Part shown: piece by piece, positions 1-8,083 of the stretch
Position numbering within the stretch: position 1 is the stretch's first letter
Layout: the number at the start of each line of letters is the position of its first letter
From: an actinobacterium SCGC AAA278-O22
GTDB taxonomy: Bacteria > Actinomycetota > Actinomycetes > Nanopelagicales > Nanopelagicaceae
DNA: 64,000 nucleotides
Direction of reading: 5' to 3'
NCBI GenBank assembly: GCA_000372185.1
Contig: AQUA01000003.1
Location: 1-64,000, forward strand
Made by a program: the position numbers and the translations under genes
Notes under the pieces: generated by a model
What the model was told of the DNA's origin: nothing
Database searches by the model: none
Seen by the model: only the letters and a program-made list of their open reading frames with translations

Positions 1-90
1 AGGCGCATCCAATCGCTCTTGGCTAGAAAAGGTTTTGGTTTTGGAGTCATTAATCGAGTCCTGCGCGAACTCGATCTCATTAATAGCTAA
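1..90 (+). CDS. recX: RecX C-terminal fragment, cut by the window start
   Basis: Frame 1 reads RRIQSLLARKGFGFGVINRVLRELDLINS* and is identical to the C-terminus of the ORF at 12921-13343 (-). Confidence 0.9.
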   Translation, partial: RRIQSLLARKGFGFGVINRVLRELDLINS

Positions 91-95
91 CTACT
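1..95. repeat. Left copy of a 95-bp perfect inverted repeat (partner 12916-13010)
   Basis: Direct base-by-base comparison: 1-95 equals the reverse complement of 12916-13010. It may extend left of the window. Confidence 0.97.
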
Positions 96-810
96 TACCC
101 TGTTTTAAATGTTCTGTCAGGCGCTCAGCAGTTGCAACAACAGCTGCTGCATGAAGTCTTCCCGGTTGTCGTCCTAGGCGTTCAATTGGTCCGCTAATGG
201 AAACTGCCGCAATCACTTTTCCATTGGGTCCGCGCACAGGTGCTGATACAGATGCAACGCCTGCTTCGCGTTCGCCCACAGATTGGGCCCAACCACGGCG
301 GCGATCTGCAGCAAGATGCGCAGCTGTGTAACGCGCATTCTTCAAACCGCGATGAATTTTTTCGGAGTCTTCCCACGCCATCAAAATCTGTGCCGCAGAA
401 CCTGCCTGCATTGTCAGCGATGCCCCGACAGGAACTGAATCGCGCAAACCTGAAAGTCTTTCAGCCACTGCTACACAGATACGGATATCTCCTTGACGAC
501 GATATAACTGGGCAGATTCACCTGTGGCATCGCGCAACGCCGCTAGGGCAGGAGCAGCGGCAGCTATGAGGCGATCTTCACCTGCAGCGGCTGCGAGTTC
601 AGCAGAACGAGGACCCAAGATAAAGCGACCATTGAGATCGCGGGCAACGAGACGGTGGAATTCAAGCGCTACTGCGAGGCGGTGGGCGGTAGGACGGGCA
701 ATTCCAGTTGCAGCAACGAGCTCGGCGAGGGAGTGAGGCCCTGATTCAAGCGTTGCCAAGATGGCCACGGCTTTGTCTAGAACGCCGACTCCGCTATTCT
801 TCTTATCCAC
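91..810 (-). CDS. IclR family transcriptional regulator (NdgR-like, divergent from leuCD)
   Basis: N-terminal HTH plus IclR effector domain; GVGVLDKA...GIARPTAHRLAVALE resembles actinobacterial NdgR; next to leuC. Confidence 0.9.
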   Translation of the reverse strand: MDKKNSGVGVLDKAVAILATLESGPHSLAELVAATGIARPTAHRLAVALEFHRLVARDLNGRFILGPRSAELAAAAGEDRLIAAAAPALAALRDATGESAQLYRRQGDIRICVAVAERLSGLRDSVPVGASLTMQAGSAAQILMAWEDSEKIHRGLKNARYTAAHLAADRRRGWAQSVGEREAGVASVSAPVRGPNGKVIAAVSISGPIERLGRQPGRLHAAAVVATAERLTEHLKQGK

Positions 811-911
811 GCAGTGATATTAGCATCTCACTTATTAAGATGGCAATATAGCCAAGTCTTCATTGCGAGTGAGATGCCAGATATTCGAATCTAAAAGGAG
901 CACATCAGCTG

Positions 912-2303
912 ATGGGTAAGACGCTAGCGGAGAAGATTTGGGATGACCACATCGTTCGTCAGGCAGATGGAGAGCCAGATCTGCTCTACATCGATCTTCA
1001 ACTTGTACACGAAGTAACCAGTGCGCAGGCATTCGATGGTCTGCGTCTTGCAGGTCGCAAGGTGCGCCGTCCTGATCTCACAATCGCTACAGAAGATCAC
1101 AACACTCCTACCTTAGATATTTTGAAACCAATTGCAGATCCGGTATCAAAGCTGCAAATCGATACCCTTCGAAACAATGCGAAGGAATTTGGAATCCGTA
1201 TCCACTCATTGGGTGATGCTGATCAAGGCGTTGTCCACGTGGTAGGTCCACAACTTGGTATTACACAACCTGGTATGACAATCGTCTGCGGTGATTCACA
1301 TACCTCAACACATGGCGCTTTTGGAGCTATCGCATTCGGTATCGGAACATCTGAAGTTGAACATGTTCTTGCAACACAGACTCTTCCTTCACGACGCCCA
1401 AAAACTATGGCGATTAACGTAGAAGGTTCACTGAAGCCAGGAGTTACAGCAAAAGACATCATCCTTGCCATCATTGCTCAGATTGGCACAGGCGGTGGTC
1501 AGGGCTACATCATTGAATATCGTGGCTCAGCTATTCGCGAACTTTCGATGGAAGGCCGCATGACTATCTGCAACATGTCTATCGAAGCTGGCGCACGTGC
1601 AGGACTGATTGCACCTGATCAGAAGACATTTGATTACATCAAGGGTAAGCCTCATGCGCCTGAAGATTTTGCAGCAGCACAGGCCTATTGGGAGACTCTC
1701 TTTACCGATGCTGATGCACAGTTTGATGTGGAAATAAATCTTGATGCAGATACTCTCGAACCATTTGTCACCTGGGGAACAAACCCAGGTCAAGGGCTGC
1801 CACTGAACGCATCTGTTCCTAACCCTGCAGATTTCACAGATTCTGAAGAACGTGGAGCAGCAGAACGTGCCCTTGAATACATGGGGCTCACCGCAGGAAC
1901 GCCACTTAAAAAGATAGCTATTGACACCGTTTTCTTGGGCTCATGCACCAATGGTCGCATCGAAGATCTGCGAGCAGCCGCATCAGTCATTGCAGGAAAG
2001 AGGATTGCACCGAAGGTGCGCATGCTTGTTGTGCCAGGATCAGAGCGCGTTCGTCAGCAGGCGATGAAAGAAGGCCTCGATAAGGTCTTCTTAGATTTCG
2101 GAGCTGAGTGGCGTAACGCAGGATGCTCGATGTGCCTTGGAATGAACCCAGATCAGCTTGCAGTAGGCGAGCGTTCTGCTTCTACTTCTAACCGCAATTT
2201 CGAAGGCCGCCAAGGAAAAGGTGGTCGTACGCACTTAGTAAGTCCACTCGTAGCAGCGGCCACAGCCATTCGCGGCACACTTTCATCACCGGCAGATTTG
2301 TAA
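912..2303 (+). CDS. leuC: 3-isopropylmalate dehydratase large subunit
   Basis: Aconitase-family motifs [32 protein letters not shown] and [15 protein letters not shown]. Confidence 0.97.
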   Translation: MGKTLAEKIWDDHIVRQADGEPDLLYIDLQLVHEVTSAQAFDGLRLAGRKVRRPDLTIATEDHNTPTLDILKPIADPVSKLQIDTLRNNAKEFGIRIHSLGDADQGVVHVVGPQLGITQPGMTIVCGDSHTSTHGAFGAIAFGIGTSEVEHVLATQTLPSRRPKTMAINVEGSLKPGVTAKDIILAIIAQIGTGGGQGYIIEYRGSAIRELSMEGRMTICNMSIEAGARAGLIAPDQKTFDYIKGKPHAPEDFAAAQAYWETLFTDADAQFDVEINLDADTLEPFVTWGTNPGQGLPLNASVPNPADFTDSEERGAAERALEYMGLTAGTPLKKIAIDTVFLGSCTNGRIEDLRAAASVIAGKRIAPKVRMLVVPGSERVRQQAMKEGLDKVFLDFGAEWRNAGCSMCLGMNPDQLAVGERSASTSNRNFEGRQGKGGRTHLVSPLVAAATAIRGTLSSPADL

Positions 2304-2320
2304 GAGAGGGATTTCTGACC

Positions 2321-2920
2321 ATGGAAAAATTTATTAAGCACACTGGCACCGGAGTTCCACTTCGCCGCAGCAATGTTGATACCGATCAGATCATCCCAGC
2401 CGTATATCTCAAGCGCGTTACTCGTAGCGGCTTTGAGGATGGCCTCTTTTCAGCCTGGCGCAACGAACCAGAATTTGTACTCAACAAAGATGAATATAAG
2501 GGCGGAACAGTTCTTGTAGCTGGCCCTGAATTTGGAACAGGCTCTTCACGCGAACACGCTGTATGGGCTCTTCAGAACTACGGCTTCAAGGCAGTAATCT
2601 CAAGCCGCTTTGCAGATATCTTCCGTGGCAACTCACTTAAGGGCGGCCTCTTAACAGTTATCTTGCCGCAAGAAGCGGTAGAAGCGCTCTGGAAGGCGAT
2701 TGAGGCAGTTCCATCGACTGCAATCACAGTTGACCTCGAAACTCGCACCGTCTCCTACAGCGATGTGACGATCCCATTTGAACTCGACGATTACACCCGT
2801 TGGCGCCTCATGGAAGGGCTCGATGACATCGGATTAACCTTGAAACACACTGATTCCATCGATGCTTTTGAGGCTAAGCGACCAAGTTATAAGCCAAAAA
2901 CTCTTCCGATTCGCATTTAG
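2321..2920 (+). CDS. leuD: 3-isopropylmalate dehydratase small subunit
   Basis: [16 protein letters not shown] and [17 protein letters not shown]; directly downstream of leuC. Confidence 0.97.
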   Translation: MEKFIKHTGTGVPLRRSNVDTDQIIPAVYLKRVTRSGFEDGLFSAWRNEPEFVLNKDEYKGGTVLVAGPEFGTGSSREHAVWALQNYGFKAVISSRFADIFRGNSLKGGLLTVILPQEAVEALWKAIEAVPSTAITVDLETRTVSYSDVTIPFELDDYTRWRLMEGLDDIGLTLKHTDSIDAFEAKRPSYKPKTLPIRI

Positions 2921-2975
2921 CACCGAAAAGTGAGCGTAAATCGCTGATTTATCTGGTGGGGTGAGCACTTCCTGT

Positions 2976-3006
2976 AAAAGTCTCAATCAGAGAATGAGAG
3001 TTTTTT
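2976..3006 (+). terminator. Candidate rho-independent terminator after leuD
   Basis: AAAAGTCTCA-ATCAGAGAA-TGAGAGTTTT stem (one mismatch) followed by a T run. Confidence 0.6.
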
Positions 3007-3147
3007 ACGCATAAAAAGTGGTTTTTTCGCGAAATATTTAGGTGCGACACGCACATGTCAATAACACGCTCACCCTATAAATAGGTTTAAGTTTTACGCA
3101 GTTAAGCAAAAGCTTAATTATTTACGCGTAAACATAAGGGGAATTGA

Positions 3148-3600
3148 ATGAATAAGGCCCAGTTCATCGCTGCGTTGGCCCCACACTTCAACGGCAGCAA
3201 GAAAGAAGCAGCTCACGCTGTAGATATCGTTTTCGACACCATCACACGTAACATGTCAGCTGGAAACGATGTCATGATCAATGATTTCGGTAAGTTCAAG
3301 AAGGTTGATCGCAAGGCACGTATGGGACGTAACCCATTCACAGGCGAAACCATCAAGATCAAGGCTTCAAAGAAGGCACGCTTCCTCCCTGCAAAGGCGC
3401 TCAAGGAAGTTATCGCTGGCGATCGCAAGCTCGGCCCAGCACCAAAGCCAGAAGTAAAGGCTGCACCAAAGCCAGCTGCAAAAAAGGCAGCTAAGAAGGC
3501 TCCAGCAAAGAAGAAGGCAGCTAAGAAGGTTGCAAAGAAGTCAGCAAAGAAGGCTCCTGCAAAGCGCAAGCCAGCAAAGAAGGTAGCAAAGAAGCGTTAA
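3148..3600 (+). CDS. hup: HU-family DNA-binding protein with Lys/Ala/Pro-rich C-terminal tail (HupB-like)
   Basis: HU domain (MNKAQFIAALAPHF...GRNPFTGETIKIKASKKARFLPAKALKE) plus a KKAAKKAPAKK tail typical of actinobacteria. Confidence 0.95.
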   Translation: MNKAQFIAALAPHFNGSKKEAAHAVDIVFDTITRNMSAGNDVMINDFGKFKKVDRKARMGRNPFTGETIKIKASKKARFLPAKALKEVIAGDRKLGPAPKPEVKAAPKPAAKKAAKKAPAKKKAAKKVAKKSAKKAPAKRKPAKKVAKKR

Positions 3601-3623
3601 TTCTTCTTCACTCAACTTCTTTA

Positions 3624-3661
3624 AAAACTGAGGTCGCACAATGTGCGGCCTCAGTTTTTTT
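3624..3661 (+). terminator. Rho-independent terminator after hup
   Basis: AAACTGAGG-TCGCAC-AAT-GTGCGG-CCTCAGTTT hairpin with T tract. Confidence 0.88.
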
Positions 3662-3679
3662 ATGGTTAGGATTTCAGAC

Positions 3680-4459
3680 ATGTCGCAGTTCAAGGTTCGT
3701 TATGAACCGCCTCGCGGTTATCCGCTAGGTACCAACCTGACCTTTACTATCTGTGCAAATATCATCATTCCCATCTTCAATCTCTTGATGAAACGAGATT
3801 GGAAGGGTGCAGAAAATATCCCATCGCAAGGCCGCGTCATTGTGGCAAGCAATCACATGTCCTACCTCGATGTATTGGTCTTCACTCATTTTCTCTATCG
3901 CAATGGTCGAGCCCCCAGGTACCTCGGTAAGTCGGGCGTTTTCAAAGTTCCAGTGATTGGCAAGATTCTCCTGGCAGCGGGACAAGTGCCAGTCGAGCGA
4001 GAAAGTGCTGATGCAAAGAAAGCTGTCGACCACGCCAAGATAATTTTGGAACAAGGGCACATGCTCGGTGTTTACCCTGAGGGCACACTCACTCGTGATC
4101 CCGAAATGTGGCCCATGGTTGCCAAAACTGGATGTGCACGACTTGCCTTGCAGACAGATACCCCAGTAATTCCTATCGCGCAGTGGGGTTCGCAATTAGT
4201 GATTCCCAATTACACAACCAAACTCAACTTATTTCCTCGCAAGACAATCATCATCCGTGCCGGCAAGCCAGTTGATTTATCGCGATGGTTTGGCAAAGGC
4301 GATGACCCGCAGGCACTCATCGAAGCAACCGCAGAAATCATGCGTGCAATTACTGCACTCCTCGAGGAAATTCGTGGCGAAAAGCGACCTCAAGTAATCT
4401 TTGACCCGCACACATCAGATCTTCCTCGCACTGGAAATTTTAAGAAGAAACGAGCATGA
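3680..4459 (+). CDS. plsC: 1-acyl-sn-glycerol-3-phosphate acyltransferase
   Basis: NHMSYLDVLV (NHxxxxD variant) and YPEGTLTR motifs. Start set at MSQFKV because the longer ORF overlaps the terminator. Confidence 0.9.
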   Translation: MSQFKVRYEPPRGYPLGTNLTFTICANIIIPIFNLLMKRDWKGAENIPSQGRVIVASNHMSYLDVLVFTHFLYRNGRAPRYLGKSGVFKVPVIGKILLAAGQVPVERESADAKKAVDHAKIILEQGHMLGVYPEGTLTRDPEMWPMVAKTGCARLALQTDTPVIPIAQWGSQLVIPNYTTKLNLFPRKTIIIRAGKPVDLSRWFGKGDDPQALIEATAEIMRAITALLEEIRGEKRPQVIFDPHTSDLPRTGNFKKKRA

Positions 4460-5457
4460 GCACAGTAACGGTATTTGGAGCAGGCGCCTGGGGTTCAACG
4501 ATGGCGCAGGTCTTAAGCGATGCCGGAAATGAAGTACTTCTCTGGGGTAGAAGCGAAAGCGTTATCGCTGAAATTAATAGCTCACATACAAATATTAAAT
4601 ATCTGGGTGCTCACACTTTGCCCGCATCAATCAAGGCAACCATAGATATCGATCAGGCATTCTCCTTTTCAGACACCTATGTCCTAGCTATTCCAGCTCA
4701 GCAATTGCGTTCTACTTTGCAGGAGTGGAAGCCATATTTCTCACCATCATCAACCATCGTGAGCACGCTCAAAGGTATTGAGATCAGTACCCAGATGCGC
4801 ATGACAGAAGTCATCGAAGATGTTCTTGGGCCTCACAAAATTGCCATCATTACAGGCCCCAATTTGGCTGATGAGTTAGTACTTCGCCAACCTGCTGGGG
4901 CTGTTGCAGCGGCGGCTTCGATCGAACTTGCAGATTCCATTCGCAATCTCTTTCGCACTCCGTACTACCGCGTCTACACATCAATCGATGTCATGGGTTG
5001 TGAATTGTCAGGTGCAATCAAAAGCGTTATCGCATTAGCAGTTGGAATTTCTATCGGTATGGGCTTTGGCGAAAATACGCAGGCGATGCTCATTACTCGA
5101 GGACTCAATGAAGTTGCGCGACTGTGTGCAGCTCATGGTTCCGATCCACTTTCTGCGGCAGGTCTTGCAGGAATGGGTGACTTGGTTGCAAGTTGCGGAT
5201 CACCATTGTCACGCAATCGCACTTTCGGTGAGGTCATTGGCCGCTCTGGTTCCATGGCTAAAGCACGTGAAGAAGTTGCTAAGACTGTTGAAGGAGTTGC
5301 ATCTGCAGGTGCAGTTGTCGAAATTGCACACAGAGTTGGCATTGAAGTGCCTGTTATCGAGGCAGTGGCTGAGATTGTCAGTGAGCAACTCTCACCAGAA
5401 GCAGCTCTTCAGAAATTGATGGAGATAACTACTAAGGCAGAAAACTTCATTCGATGA
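4456..5457 (+). CDS. gpsA: Glycerol-3-phosphate dehydrogenase [NAD(P)+]
   Basis: GAGAWGSTMAQVLSDAG Rossmann motif; LSGAIKSVIALAVGISIGMGFGENTQAMLITRGLNE. Confidence 0.96.
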   Translation: MSTVTVFGAGAWGSTMAQVLSDAGNEVLLWGRSESVIAEINSSHTNIKYLGAHTLPASIKATIDIDQAFSFSDTYVLAIPAQQLRSTLQEWKPYFSPSSTIVSTLKGIEISTQMRMTEVIEDVLGPHKIAIITGPNLADELVLRQPAGAVAAAASIELADSIRNLFRTPYYRVYTSIDVMGCELSGAIKSVIALAVGISIGMGFGENTQAMLITRGLNEVARLCAAHGSDPLSAAGLAGMGDLVASCGSPLSRNRTFGEVIGRSGSMAKAREEVAKTVEGVASAGAVVEIAHRVGIEVPVIEAVAEIVSEQLSPEAALQKLMEITTKAENFIR

Positions 5458-6500
5458 AGCGGGTTGCAATTCTGTGCGGAGGCCCCGGAAGCGAACACGA
5501 GATTTCTTGCTTATCTGCAGGCGGTGTTCTCTCAGCAATCAATCGCAGTGAATATGAACCACTTCTAATTGGTATTACGCGCGAAGGGACATGGATGGCG
5601 CTGCCACTGGATTATCCGTTAGCACTTGAAAATGGATCTCTTCCATCGGTGAGTGGAGATTTTCCTGAAGTGATTCGTGGAGTAGATGGGTTAACTGTTG
5701 GTGCAACATCGATGTCTATCGATGTGATTTTTCCGGTTCTTCATGGAACATATGGTGAGGATGGACAGCTTCAGAGAGATCTCGATCTTCTTGGTATTCC
5801 TTATGTGGGAAGCGGCGCAGTTGCATCTGAACTCGCCATGGATAAATCAGATGCCAAGTCATACTTTTCTGCAGCAGGTATCGCAATCGCTCCCAGTGTT
5901 ACTCTGACCGAGTTTGAATGGAAGAAAAATTCTGAAGCAGTCACGAAATCTATAGAACCGCTTGGATTGCCTCTTTTTGTCAAAGCATCTCGTGGAGGTT
6001 CGAGTCGGGGAACAGTAAAGGTAAAGGAATTAACTTCCTTTGCAGCAGCGATGGAAGAAGCGCTCTCTTTTGATTCGAAGGTGTTAATTGAAAGTGCGAT
6101 TACTGGTGCCGAAGTGGAGTGTGCAGTTCTAGAGATTGATGGAAATCTGCGCGCCTCAATTCCAGGAAAAGTGTGGATTGATCCCCACTATGAATTTTAT
6201 GACTATCAGGCAAAATATCTCGATGGAGCAACCCGCATAGATATCCCAGCGCCATTTGGTGCAGAAGTGATTGAGAAAATTCAGAAATTCGCACTTACTG
6301 CTTTTACAGCAATAGGTGCCAAAGGTTTAGCTCGTGTGGATTTCTTTGTTACTCCAGATGAAAAAATCATCATCAACGAAATTAATACCATGCCAGGTTT
6401 TACCAGAACTTCTGCTTATCCCAAGATGTGGCAAGCAACTGGAATCGGTTACTCAGAACTAATTAGTCATCTTATTAAGAGCGCCTTACAGGCAGGCTAA
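5454..6500 (+). CDS. ddl: D-alanine--D-alanine ligase
   Basis: GGPGSEHEISCLSA, HGTYGEDGQLQ, NEINTMPGFTRTSAYPKMW. Confidence 0.97.
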   Translation: MKRVAILCGGPGSEHEISCLSAGGVLSAINRSEYEPLLIGITREGTWMALPLDYPLALENGSLPSVSGDFPEVIRGVDGLTVGATSMSIDVIFPVLHGTYGEDGQLQRDLDLLGIPYVGSGAVASELAMDKSDAKSYFSAAGIAIAPSVTLTEFEWKKNSEAVTKSIEPLGLPLFVKASRGGSSRGTVKVKELTSFAAAMEEALSFDSKVLIESAITGAEVECAVLEIDGNLRASIPGKVWIDPHYEFYDYQAKYLDGATRIDIPAPFGAEVIEKIQKFALTAFTAIGAKGLARVDFFVTPDEKIIINEINTMPGFTRTSAYPKMWQATGIGYSELISHLIKSALQAG

Positions 6501-6511
6501 TTTACGAAAAG

Positions 6512-6745
6512 TTAATTTGTTACTGGGCAAGTTAAGGTGCGAGCAATTCCAGGCACTGCTTGCACTTTAGTCAGAACAGCGCGACCAAACTCTTCCATGG
6601 AAGGAGCTTCAGCGCGCATGATGACGTCGTAAGGACCAGTTACACCTTCAGCGAGTGAGACTCCAGGGATCGAGTTAATGGCAGCTGCAACTGATGATGC
6701 CTTGCCAACTTCTGTTTGAATCAAGATGTACGCCTGTACTGACAT
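6512..6745 (-). CDS. Stand-alone Lrp/AsnC ligand-binding (RAM) domain protein
   Basis: 77 aa resembling the AsnC C-terminal domain (AYILIQTEVGKASSVAAAINSIPGV...GPYDVIM) without an HTH. Confidence 0.85.
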   Translation of the reverse strand: MSVQAYILIQTEVGKASSVAAAINSIPGVSLAEGVTGPYDVIMRAEAPSMEEFGRAVLTKVQAVPGIARTLTCPVTN

Positions 6746-6810
6746 ATGAGTTCCTTCTTCCGCCCCGAGTGCTTCGACCTAACGCTATCCCATGACCTAG
6801 TCTTGTGGCT

Positions 6811-7722
6811 ATGGGTTTTCAGGAGCGCGATGTTATATCTGTGTTACAGAAGATTTTCGCAACGACAGATCCGCGCATTCAGGTAGGTATCGGTGACGAT
6901 GCTGCCGTAGTTACTGCGCACCCTCACGCGCTTATGACTTCCGATATGGCAGTTGAAAATGTGCACTTTAAAATTGAGTGGTCATCTGCATTTGATATCG
7001 GGCGAAAAATCACCGCAGCCAATGTGGCAGATATTCTAGCGATGGGCGGCAGTTGCGATTTTCTAACCGCATCAGTGGCGCTTACAGGAATCGAAACCTT
7101 GCAATGGATTGAGAACTTAGCCCGCGGGATGAAGCACGAGGCGGACCTTGCAGGTGCCCATATCGTGGGTGGAGATATTGCTCGAGGTCCGAAAGTAGTT
7201 ATCTCAATGACTGCTATGGGTCATTGTTCTTCACCCATTCTTCGAAGTGGCGCCACAGTCGGAGATGGAATATTTCTATCTTCACTCACGGGTTGGTCAG
7301 CAGCAGGACTTGAACTTCTTACTCGTGAAATTTCCATCAATAGCCCGATTGCAGAGAAGGCTCTCTCTGAATTCTCTGCACCGACGTTGGATCATTCCAT
7401 CGATTTTTCTCGAGCAACAGCGATGGCTGATGTCAGTGACTCTGTACTTATTCAGGCTGAACAGATCGCTAGCGCATCGAGCGTACAGTTAGCTTTTGAT
7501 CAAAGTGAAATAACAAAGGCAGCGGAATTTAGCGAACTTTCAGGACTGGCATCCGAGCTCAAGGTGGATGTATTTCACTGGATATTTGCAGGGGGAGAAG
7601 ATCATGTCCTGCTTGCAACTGGCAGAGAATTGCCTGGGATACGTGTTGGATCAGTAATCGCAGGCTCAGGAGTATCTGGAGTTCAAAGAGAAATGGCCCC
7701 AGTTTCCTGGAGCCATTTTTAA
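6811..7722 (+). CDS. thiL: Thiamine-monophosphate kinase
   Basis: GIGDDAAVV, TSDMAVENVHF, NVADILAMGG motifs. Confidence 0.92.
   Translation: MGFQERDVISVLQKIFATTDPRIQVGIGDDAAVVTAHPHALMTSDMAVENVHFKIEWSSAFDIGRKITAANVADILAMGGSCDFLTASVALTGIETLQWIENLARGMKHEADLAGAHIVGGDIARGPKVVISMTAMGHCSSPILRSGATVGDGIFLSSLTGWSAAGLELLTREISINSPIAEKALSEFSAPTLDHSIDFSRATAMADVSDSVLIQAEQIASASSVQLAFDQSEITKAAEFSELSGLASELKVDVFHWIFAGGEDHVLLATGRELPGIRVGSVIAGSGVSGVQREMAPVSWSHF
7691..7720 (+). terminator. Terminator-like hairpin overlapping the 3' end of thiL
   Basis: AAATGGC-CCCAGTTTCCTGGA-GCCATTTTT, with the T run leading into the thiL stop codon. Confidence 0.6.
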
Positions 7723-7735
7723 TTCTTACAAAGAA

Positions 7736-7921
7736 TTAGCGAGTTGCTTTGCCTGCTTTGAGGCAAGAAGTGCACACGTTCTGACGCTTTGAAGTGCCAG
7801 CGATCATTGTCTTAACGCGCTGGATATTTGGGTTCCAACGACGACGTGTCTTCACCTGTGAGTGTGAAACGTTATTGCCAAAGCTTGGGCCCTTGCCACA
7901 GATGTCGCATGAAGATGCCAT
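7736..7921 (-). CDS. rpmB: 50S ribosomal protein L28 (zinc-ligand, CxxC type)
   Basis: MASSCDICGKGPSFGNNVSHSQVKTRRRWNPNIQ...CTSCLKAGK. Confidence 0.96.
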   Translation of the reverse strand: MASSCDICGKGPSFGNNVSHSQVKTRRRWNPNIQRVKTMIAGTSKRQNVCTSCLKAGKATR

Positions 7922-7943
7922 GTCGGTTCTCCTTCTAGATTAC

Positions 7944-7967
7944 AAATTCCTTAGATCTAAAGAATTT
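7944..7967. promoter_or_regulatory. 24-bp near-perfect palindrome upstream of rpmB
   Basis: AAATTCCTTAGATCTAAAGAATTT, one mismatched pair. Confidence 0.5.
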
Positions 7968-8083
7968 TCGTTCCCATCAGGAACAGGGCGTAAGGGTAGC
8001 AAGAGGGGGTGGGGTAGGGCGAATCCATCGAAATTCGCGCATAAAGTGGGGTAAGTCAGCGTTGCTACCGCGAGAATAGCTCC

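Noticed and set aside
3213-3569. 118-aa ORF antisense to hup
   Set aside because: Mirror of the lysine/alanine-rich codons in the HU tail; low complexity with no recognisable domain.
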